A stretch of DNA of 64,000 bases from Takashimella koratensis. Its lineage: Eukaryota > Basidiomycota > Tremellomycetes > Trichosporonales > Tetragoniomycetaceae. Location: assembly GCA_003116875.1 (NCBI GenBank), contig BCKT01000004.1, forward strand, positions 394,201 to 458,200, given 5' to 3'. Below are positions 55,355 to 64,000 of the stretch, in pieces. Numbering within the stretch: the first letter of the stretch is position 1; every line of letters starts with the position of its first letter. The position numbers and the translations under genes were made by a program. The notes below the pieces were generated by a model that searched no databases, had not been told where the DNA came from, and was given only the letters and a program-made list of their open reading frames with translations.

Positions 55355-58096
55355 GGTGCGGCTGTGGAAGGGGTGTTGAGGGGAACGCGCAGTGGATAGG
55401 TGGGATAGAGGGGAGGATGGTGGTGGGGTGTGGGTCAGGCGTGTGGGGATGGGCGCTTGGGGTCGTCGTGCTGTCGGCTACCGACTAGACCGAACACGGG
55501 CAATACATTCCTTTCGCCAGAGGCCGTGGTGACGATTGTGTGTGGGGGAGAAGGGTTCTGCCGTAGCTCGACGCTTGGGAAGCGTTGTTTATGAATGCAG
55601 AGGCGTTGGAGGTGACGTTCGCTCGTGTGCTCCCGGTTGATATACCCCGCGACGGTTGAGATAGAAGGCTCGCACCGAGAAGGTAGAGAGCAAGGGGAGG
55701 GAGAAATGAGAAGCGAATTGGAAAAAAAAATAGGCAAAAGCGAGTGCGAGATTTCAGGTACTTTTGTCAACGCGGTGTGTAACCCTCCCGTTGATCGCTT
55801 GCCCCCCGGGGGGCGAGGGGTTGAAACAGTCGGCCGGGGGGTAAGGGGTGAGAGTGAAAAAAAAAAGTGGGAGTGCGACGGAAGGAGGGGTGGGGTGAGG
55901 GTGGAGTGGGGGTTGAGACGAGGTGGTGGTGCTTAGCGGTGGCAAGGATGGCGCTGAAGGATGACCGCGAGGGGTAGAGCCGTTCGAAGGGGAGTGAAAG
56001 AGTGAACAACGGAGGTCAAGTAGGTTGTTGTTGAGAAGTGAGGAGGTGGTGGATTGAGACTTGGGCTATTAAAAATCCAGACTCCAAGGGGTTTGCCGAT
56101 TATCCGCTGGCTGCTAGTAGGCGGTTCCGTCACGAAATCGACCGACCCGCCCTTTGTATCGACAATTGTGTCGATGATTGAGTCGATTGGATGGAATGGA
56201 TTGGGGTTCTGTGGTTCCCGAGGACTTTAAGGTAGCCGTGGATCCAGGGGTCGGGGTAGGAAGGGGGGAGGTCGTCGTTGAGGTGGCGAGGGGCGGTCAA
56301 GTCGTCAAGATTGGATGGGATGGATAAGATGGGTAGGATGGAAACGGTGTGAATGGGTGTGGAGAGTGGGGGTGAATGGAGAAGTGGAAGAGGAAGAAAA
56401 CAGAATTGCGGGGTAGAGTTGGGGCAATGGGGTCGTCGGTCGGGTCGGTTGGTCGGTTGGTTCCCTCGGGTCAGTGGCAAGCTCGTCGGTGCGTCGGTGA
56501 ATCTGGGTCCTCTGGGTCGTCTACGTTTGGCCTGTATGGCCTGTATGGTTCCGGCGAGACTGGGCCGTCTACCGGATGGGTTTTGTGTCTCTGACTGTAT
56601 GTCTCTGGCCCAAGTGATGTGCCTGCACCTGCCCGTAAAAGTGTACCCTCTCTGCATTTCCCCGCTCCCGGGGATGCTCTCTCTTGCACTCAATTCTGGG
56701 ATTTGAGATTTGCCGTTGCCTTTCTTTCCCGTTGCATACGGCAGGCGGCGGTGAAGCGTGTATGTGGTGTGTGCGTGTCGGCTATAGTCGGGTGTTATTC
56801 GCAGTAAACACTGGGTGCTGTGCCTAGCTTGCCCTTAGCCCAGAGCCCAGAACCTAGCCCCTTTGCCCTTGCTAATATCCGCCACGTGATGTGCCTCCGG
56901 TCCGGTGCCGGTTGTGGGGGACGCCAAGGGGCGAGGGCGAGGGCGAGGGCAAAAGCGAGGGCAGATCCTTTCTCGGTTCATCGTTTCCCGGATACACACG
57001 TACATATACACGTATACGCGGCGCACAGAACCCCGCAGGATAGTCCTTTACCGCCGGCGACGGGTCCCAAAGGTAGCGAACGAGGGTGCAGGGAGGGGAA
57101 CCAAAGGAAGTGGGGAAGAGGAGAGGTAATGATGCGGGCAAGGGAGGAAGGGAGGTAGGGAGAAACAGTCGGGGTGCATCCTTTCGTCACTCTCAACGTC
57201 ATACAGCAGGGGTATACGAGCAAAGGACGGGTAGATGATTATACCGAGATTAACGCGAGCGAATGAGCGAGGAAGGACAATGGGGTCGAAGATGAACCCT
57301 ACGCCAGAGGAGTGCAAAGTCGCTGCGGCCCCACCCACCCGCCGGGCCCGGGGTATGGGGCAAGGAATCGGGCAAGGGAGGGGGGAGGGGGAAAGGGGGA
57401 AAGGGGGGAAGGGGGGAAGGGATGGGGGAAAGGGACTTGACTACCTGTAACATGCGTGGATTCGCGCACCGCCGGCGCGGTCGAGGCGTGGTCGTCGGGA
57501 TCGTCCCTCTCCCTCGAGGGAGGCCTCGAGGCTTTACCGCACAGTCAAAAGACACACAGACACGTTCGCAAACTGCGGTAACGACATTGCCGACGGCGAT
57601 GGGGACGTTGATGGCCTCGTGTCACGCTGATAAAGGTCAGGTGATAGAGGGCGCCAAGGCCGGCCAACGGTACGCCCAATTGATCTCATTGCTCGGTTGC
57701 TCGACAATACCGCCCAACAACTGCCAACGACCTACGACTGATGACCAACACCTACCCCGCCCGGCCGCCGGCGGCTTGTCTATCAGGGGACGATCAACCC
57801 AATTTCCAACCCAAACTCCCTTTACCAACCCTGAGGATCGTGGGCAACGTGCATGCATGCATGAGCACATTCGATGAGACCACTTCCCTGTATCCGCCCG
57901 GCACTTGTGCTATTCTATCCGATAGACTGAGAGGCGGGAGATGGGAGACGAGAAAATGACAAGTGATCACTTCAAGATGCTACAACCCAACCCAACCCGA
58001 CCCGACCCAACCACTTAACACTCCGTCCACATTAACCTGCCTTCTTCCTTTCTCATAATCCATTTCTCGTAACATTCATGTCACCTTTTGCTGTTC
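55355..58096. promoter_or_regulatory. Long upstream region of the Mks1-like gene
   Basis: 2.7 kb without a supported gene. It includes purine-rich G tracts at 57365-57430, an A8 run at 55857-55866, and an AACCC/GACCC pentamer series at about 57984-58014. It should also contain the 3' UTR of the kinase gene at its right edge. Confidence 0.5.
57370..57430 (+). promoter_or_regulatory. G-rich polypurine tract, quadruplex or triplex candidate
   Basis: Repeated runs of three to six G separated by single A or AAA occur over about 60 bases. The complementary strand is pure pyrimidine. A structural role is inference. Confidence 0.45.
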
Positions 58097-61000
58097 TTAG
58101 ATGTACCCTCCCCGTTTGACGGGCGGTTTTGTCGTACTCACTTCGCCCTTGTTCCAACGTTGGATGAGCAAATTGACCGGTTGTTGTTTCTCAGGGGACG
58201 ACGACCCTCTTCTTGGTGGTGGGGACTGACTCTTCTCATCCATTTTTACCTCCCCATTCCCTGTCCCGACATTACCACTAACACCACCCCCACCCAATCC
58301 TCCACTTGGTCCTTCGCCTCCACTGACCCCTGTCCCGTTCCTGACCCCAGCCGCGGCACCTTCAGTGTCCGCCTCCGCGATCACCTTGGAGATTGGAAAC
58401 GACCGACCCGACGACGACTTTGACCAACCCGCTGGAGCCGGTGCATCTCCGTGACGTTTCGCCGGAGCTGATTTCCCTCCCAAACCCGCTGGTTTCTCTG
58501 ACACCTTGGGTGCTGTTCGACCCGCTTTACTAGGTGACGTTGGCGTCGGTCCCAGTGTTGCCCCGCTCCCACTCCCGACCCCGCTAGATGCAGCTTTCGT
58601 CGGTGAAGTGCTCGAAGAAGCAGTGTTGAGCGTAGGTTTACGTAGCGCTGCAGGCTTAGTAGCGACCGACGGTTTACGAGTAAGCGAAGCGCCATGACCG
58701 GATCCACTTCCTGCCCCGCGTGGATCTGAGGGACCCGCTGCCGAGCCAGCCCCGGGGCCTACGTGCATCGCTTCGTACTGCGAAACGATATCGTTGATCG
58801 AACTTCGGCGAGAGTGCGATGGCCGCTCGGTCACTACATTCCCAGCAGCCGCGGCGGAACCCGCTCTGCCCACTCCACCCGAGATCACAGACGTCGGCGT
58901 CCGGGCGGAGGTATCGGAACCCAATGGCGGGGACATGAACGACTTGACCGATCCCGACGACGGAGCGGCGTACATTGACTGCGGGCGAGTCCGTTCTCGC
59001 TCCGCCGTCGCTGTCGCGTTCGTCCTGATCGATTCCGGTCGAGAGCCTACAGCGATAGTGGTCGCTTTCGTCGGCGATCGACGTAGCGAAGGCGTCGGTT
59101 CCGCTGCGGGCCGTTCAAACATAGACATACGGTCGGCCACTTTTCCGCCAGTAACGCGTGACGCGGACTCCCTTCGAACGGGCGAAGCAGGTCGCCTGCC
59201 TGTTCCCGTCGCTTCCTCTGGCCCATCCTCGCCCTCGTCGCTCGAATCTTCCGGTACCTGAACAGCACCCGCCGACTTCCCCGACCCGGTCGTAGCATTC
59301 GCTCGCGCCGCTTCGAGAGGAGACCAATTGTCGGAATTGATATTGGATCCCGAGGACACGGAGATTGGTCCTGGGCGCGAACCGGATAAACTCGCGGGTT
59401 TCGTCGAGACCTCTGGTGGTGGGCCTGATGTTGTTCGGTTCGCCATGCTGAGTGGGTGCGAGGCTGATGGGCTGGTAGACAACACGGGTTGGAGTAACGG
59501 CATCGACAACTGCGACTGGTCTTCTCTGTCCATAATGTCAACCGCAGGCGAGGCGATCGGTTTAAACCCATCCATTGCGTCACCTGCCTCGATGGACCCA
59601 AAGTAGTCCGCTTTACCGCTCTGCACTGACGACGAGGAAGGCGAGGGCCCACTTGGTCGATTCGCGCCCGCGCTATCCTTGAACGCAGTCCCGGTGACCT
59701 GTGTGGACCGAGCTTGCGGCGCACCCGAGGTCATCGGCGCTGAGAGATGCGAAGTCACCAAATCTCCGCCGGTGCGGTTAGCCATTGCGAACGACGGCCG
59801 TGACTCGGCGTGCGGTCGAGAAATCGCAGGCGAAATGAGCGGGGACGCCATACTGCTCAGATCCGAAGGCTGCCTCACTGTTGGCGGTCGTTCAGACTGT
59901 GGAGTGAACGCATCATCCGTAGAGAGCGTCTCGATTGACGGGAACCGTTGTTCAAATGTCAATTCTCTCTCGGGAATCGAAGACGATGGACCCGTGGCAC
60001 GTTTCGGTGAGGTAGATTTTGGCGCGATGATTGATGAATGACGTTTAGGTGAGAGTCCCGACGACGATGATGGTTTACGTTCCAACGAGTCGGACTTGCC
60101 AGAGAACGAGTCGCCGAACCCAGGCGCTGTAGACATGGGCCGACGCAGGCTTGGTCCGAACTTGGACGCAGTGTTTGCGACGGTCTTTGGTGGACCTGCC
60201 GCAAAGGAATCGCCGAATCCAGATGGCGAGGCTGTTGCAGCCCTTGATTCAGTTGGCATACCGAACGCGTCAACAGTTGCGGGGCCGGTGGTGGATAAAG
60301 ATGGCGGCTGAGCACGCTCGCCAGTAATCTGAAGCCGTGGTTTATCCCCTGTCACCTGGATCGATGGTGGCGGGAGCGTCTTGGACTGCCCGATAGGCGC
60401 CGACACCGCGGGAGACTGCGACTGGGCAAGGGTCGGAGGCTGAGGCATCGCGGGTAGTGGGGTAGTCGATTGTGAGATCGACTGTTTACTCGGCTCTCGA
60501 GTCGGCCGACCGCGCCGTTGTGGCTGAACCGTGGATGAGAGGGAAGGTTGCATGACGGGCGTCTGTTCTCGGCTTGGCGAGTCGGTAAAGTCGAGTAAGT
60601 TTCCAGACTTTTGAGATGGACGGGGAGCTGGGGCGATAGCTGACGGTGCGGGTCGCGAAGCCAAAGAAGACTAAGATGTTAGCGAGCAGGCAGGCGTCAG
60701 GTGACATACGTAATCCACTTCTGGGCGAGATCCGCTCATCTCGTGTGCGACTCGGAGAACCTCGAAGACGTTTGGGCGACGAGTAGGGTGTTCAACTAGC
60801 ATGGACGCTGGGTTGTTAGTAGATGCAGGGCTAGGTGTACTCACCAATGAGATGTTGTAACCGGGGCGAGTAGACTGGGTACTGTGGGAATGTGTACTTG
60901 GCGTTCACAATAGCCAACGTCCCGTGTTCCTCAAACGGAGTGGTGTAGTAACACAATTTGTACAGCAGTACACCTAGTGCCCACACATCTAACAAGTCAG

Positions 61001-62355
61001 CGAAGGACTGAGAATCATAGCTCACCGCTCGCTAAGCCAACTGCCCAACCTAGCATGGGCTCGACCATCTCGGGACTGCGATACTGCAGAGTCGTATGTC
61101 GGTTCAGGTCAGCCGCGAGTGCGTCGGCCTCGGCCTTGGACGCCGGAGGTCGGCTCGCAGGGTATGTTGTCGATCCAAAGTCGCATAGTTTGAAGATGAG
61201 CGGGGTAGGTCGGGATTGGGATAGGCCAGATGGTAAGGGATGTGACAGAACGTTTTCGATCTGGTCAATGTGTAAGCTGCGGCCGAATTACGCGACGGCT
61301 TACCTTTAGATCTCGATGTAACAACGGTTGAGGCAGAGCATGCATTGCAGCGACCGCCTGTGGTTTGTCAGTTGAACTTCAGATTCGCTCTTCAGCGCAA
61401 CTCACCTCGCAGACATCTGTAAAGATGTTCAGAATCTCAATCTCTTTCAACCTATCCCGTAACCGCTTGTTCAGAAAGTCGATAATCCCTCCTCCTATTC
61501 AAAGTCAGCACCTTGAAGAAAAGCCGACTCGAGCTCGTTCACTGACCTGCGCAAAATTCCATGAGAATGAAGACCTCGTGTCCGCCTTTAGACGTCCTGG
61601 AGTGAGTCGAGTCGAGGTACTGAACTAGATGAGGCGACGGCGGCAGCGCTTTCTACTCAAACGTCAGTTGATCTACATCAAACTTCCTACGCAACACTCA
61701 CCATGACTTCAATCTCCTTGCTGACTTCGCTCCATACCGAATCATCCTCGAACGCTATCCGCTTCAGACAGTGTTCTGTGTACCCTCTCTCCCCCCACCT
61801 GCCCTTTGCCGCCTCGCCGCGTTTGGGTGGGTATATCGGTCTGTCTGAAGAAGTTAAGTAGACGTGCGCGTACCCGCCTTCACTGAGATATCGCTCAATC
61901 TTCACGGTGTTCTCGCCGACGCGGATGAGCTGGCCTGGTGCGAGGGTGCCCTTGTGTCGCTGTGGTGGCGGCATCGGCGGTTGGGTCGAGGGAGGGACAG
62001 GTAGTTGACCGGGGGAAAGAGGGTACCCGGCGCCGTTGGGATACGGACCAGGTTGGGGTGCGTACCTCTGGCCGGACCGAGAGTACTGCGGCACACCACC
62101 GCCGACTGGGGTACCATGCGCCGAGAGCGGCTGGTACATTGTCGCAGGGTGGGGAGGGGGCGGCATCGGCTGGCCAGAGGGAACAGGAGAGAAGCCGTTC
62201 GGTGGAGGTGGGGAGAACGTACCCCCGGCGTAAGGCTGGCGAGAGCTCACAGCGATAGGTGAGGAACGGTACGGGTCCGTCGGTGAGGCGTAGGGAGGCG
62301 ACGCCGACGCTGGGTAGGTGGTTTGGTACATCCCGTCGAAGCGTGGAAGGATCAA
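58097..62355 (-). CDS. Ark1/Prk1/AAK1-family serine/threonine kinase
   Basis: The N-terminal 130 residues are Pro/Gly/Tyr-rich. The kinase domain starts VKIERYLSEGGYAHVYLT (glycine loop with the NAK-family SEGG-AHVY form), has CLKRIAFEDDSVWSEVSKEIEVM with the catalytic lysine, FILMEFCAGGGIIDFLNKRL, LLHRDLKIENVL, KLCDFGSTT, the TTLQYRSPEMVEP activation segment and DVWALGVLLYKLCYYTTPFEE. Introns of 50-70 bases split this domain into at least seven exons. The last exon (about 60660-58097) is a disordered Ser/Pro tail of 850 residues ending PVKRGGYI. In yeasts Ark1 and Prk1 phosphorylate endocytic coat and actin-patch proteins. About 1,280 residues, longer than yeast relatives. A methionine at MYQTTYPAS, eight codons in, is an alternative start. 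Confidence 0.85.
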
Positions 62356-63000
62356 GATGGGAAGAAGAGGAAGGAGTGGTGATAGGGGAGTGGTGTCGTC
62401 GTGGAGAGCCGAGTCGTCGTGGAAGGGTTAGTGCGAGGCTTGAGCGAGCCAGGGAGAACTGGTCGGTCGAATGCGAGGTCTGAGCGCGTGAGTCGACTGT
62501 AGATTGATGCCAGAGCCAGGCGGTCAGCGGGGGACAAGGATCACGGCGGGAATGCTCGGCTGCGCCTCGGGATGCCAGCCGGGGATGGTGGAATGGGAGA
62601 CGGAGAGAGAGAGGGGTGCAGATGACGATGAGGGTTAGGGTGAGGGCCGAGTGAGGGTCAAGGGTGGAGTGACAGCGACGGTGACGGTGACCACCACCCT
62701 GCGCAGTGCCATGGGGGTGGATTAGGAATGCAAGCTCGGAGACTAATTAGAAGTCGTAATGAATCCGGTTGGGATTGTAATTCGTGGCTAGTGGATTGCG
62801 ATTAATGGCAAATGCGGGGTAGAGGATGAGAAATGCGGGGTCGACGATTGACGACGCGGGTCAGTTGAACATGGTTCCTCTCAGATCTCCAACCCTCTCA
62901 CCCATCACTCACGCTCGACACCTTGCCGCACCTTGCCGCAGCGGACCCGGTTCACTTGATATTGGTATCTACTGTGCTTAACCCCTCTTTCACCGCCGAC
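62356..63000. promoter_or_regulatory. Divergent promoter region, kinase and YVC1-like gene
   Basis: 645 bases between the two start codons. No coding sequence is supported apart from a possible in-frame extension of the YVC1-like gene from 62923. Confidence 0.55.
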
Positions 63001-64000
63001 ATGAGCGCCGACGCTACCCACCCCTTCCCGCCGACCATCTTCCACCTCGTCCACTCGCTCCACTCCACTATCACCGAGTCCATCGATACCTCGCTCACAT
63101 GGGACCAGCTCAACTCGCCGACTCTCAACTACTCTCTCCTCCGCCCACTCGTCGATCGGTACTCTCCCCGAGTGGAAGAGAAGCAGGCGGAGCGAGCTGC
63201 AGACAGAGGACTGCATGTTCCTGATCTCGAGAGTGGGGCGGGGACAGGGACGGCAGGGACGGGATCGAAGAGTGTCGCGAATGAGGATGTTGGACAGCTA
63301 AGCCTCGGGGCGGTGTTGTATGCTATCATGGCTAATAGGTGAGCTTGTTTGAAGTCATCACAAATGGGAGCAAGCCTGATATCCGTCTGTAGGATCCAAT
63401 TTATTAGCCTGGCGAGTGCGAATCTGAGCTACTCGCCATTGCAGACGACCCGTGCGGCGTTCTGTGAGCTCCTCGCAAGTGTGTTGTTCCCCCTACATGT
63501 CTTCTATGCTGGCCTCAGATTACCCAAGCTCATTTTTATGCCCACTTTTTAGTGAAAATCCTTCGCTCGTTTCCTGCCACAGCGGACGAAGTCGAACTCG
63601 TCAACGAGCTCGTCAAGACCTTTTGCGCATTTGACGGCGCGCCCGAAGACACATGGGCTAGCATTGGCGACGACCGCAAAGAAGTCGAAGCGTCAAAGAC
63701 CTCTGCCCTTGAAGTGAGCTACAAATTCTGGCTCCAGGTAGCTCTCACTGACTACCTCAGCTGGCGATCATTTCGTCGGCGAAAGATTTCCTCTCCCTTC
63801 CTCTGATCCAACACCTGATCAGTAAAATCTATGCTGGGGAGCTAATCTACACGCCTACTTCTTCCCGAGGCCTGATCAGTGACTCGTATGTCTCTGAGAG
63901 GAATCGGCTTCGTCGTCGACCTTCGACTAGCTCTTTGCAACCTGCCATCACGCCTCAGATCCATCGGCAACAACACAAAGGCCACGTCGACATTGAGCCT
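63001..64000 (+). CDS. YVC1-like vacuolar TRP calcium channel, 5' part
   Basis: The reading starts MSADATHPFPPTIFHLVHSL and continues ESIDTSLTWDQLNSPTLNYS, LSLGAVLYAIMANRIQFISL, TTRAAFCELLAMKILRSF and LISKIYAGELIYTPTSSRGL ISDSYV. These are the conserved cytosolic N-terminal blocks of fungal YVC1 proteins, which release calcium from the vacuole. Exons: 63001-63339, then an exon ending CTCGCAA before 63479, a third from about 63553 to 63713, and a fourth after the AG at 63759 that stays open to the window end. The transmembrane channel domain lies beyond the window, so the gene is partial. A start at 62923 (MPHLAAADP) is possible, but MSAD has the better context (GACATGA) and length. Confidence 0.8.

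Noticed and set aside
57984..58014. AACCC/GACCC pentamer series that looked telomere-like
   Set aside because: Only about six imperfect units, internal, and not matching a TTAGGG-type unit.
1..64000. CRISPR arrays, rRNA, tRNA, transposase or reverse transcriptase genes
   Set aside because: I looked for spaced direct repeats, B-box-like motifs and catalytic motifs of mobile elements and saw none; a tRNA could still be missed by eye.

Overview
The window is 64 kb of basidiomycete nuclear DNA, most likely from a tremellomycete yeast. The evidence is high GC coding sequence, genes split by many introns of 35-100 bases with branch points of the CTAAC/CTGAC type, and recognisable fungal genes: SAR1, SPC1, a CCDC25/Jlp2 homologue, an Ark1/Prk1-type kinase, a YVC1-like channel, a Zn2Cys6 regulator and an Mks1-like DUF1752/DUF3295 protein. 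Class and species are inferred; no rRNA or marker gene is present. I saw no tRNA, rRNA, CRISPR array or transposon coding sequence.

Left end, 1-4.8 kb: after a 24-base G run come two paralogous unknown genes whose upstream regions are also copies of each other. 5.2-13.4 kb is dense and conserved: a LOG-family phosphoribohydrolase whose reading frame splices directly into an aminodeoxychorismate lyase (minus), SAR1 (plus), a long ELYS-like nucleoporin (minus) and a CCDC25/Jlp2 homologue (plus). 13.7-16.3 kb is a Zn2Cys6 protein with the zinc cluster late in the chain, followed by about 5.5 kb without a convincing gene. 21.7-24.1 kb is a rhodanese plus dual-specificity phosphatase.

26.1-34.9 kb is the most unusual part. 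A large unknown multi-exon gene with two apparent GC-AG introns is followed by four tandem plus-strand genes for a cysteine-rich, probably metal-binding family I do not recognise. Broken copies of the same family lie between them. 35.3-40.2 kb holds a beta-propeller lactonase-like gene (minus) and a very acidic protein (plus). 42-46.3 kb holds an orphan exon coding for a mitochondrial-type leader, 2 kb of pyrimidine-rich DNA, and a Gfo/Idh/MocA oxidoreductase.

The right part, 47.2-64 kb, carries a coiled-coil Ncp1-like protein (minus), SPC1 (plus), the Mks1-like regulator (minus), the Ark1/Prk1-like kinase (minus) and the 5' part of a YVC1-like vacuolar channel cut off by the window edge. Neighbours are mostly functionally unrelated and the only operon-like arrangement is the fused gene at 5.2-7.4 kb. 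Best candidates for something undescribed are the LOG-lyase fusion, the tandem cysteine-rich family, and the duplicated gene-plus-promoter pair at the left end.
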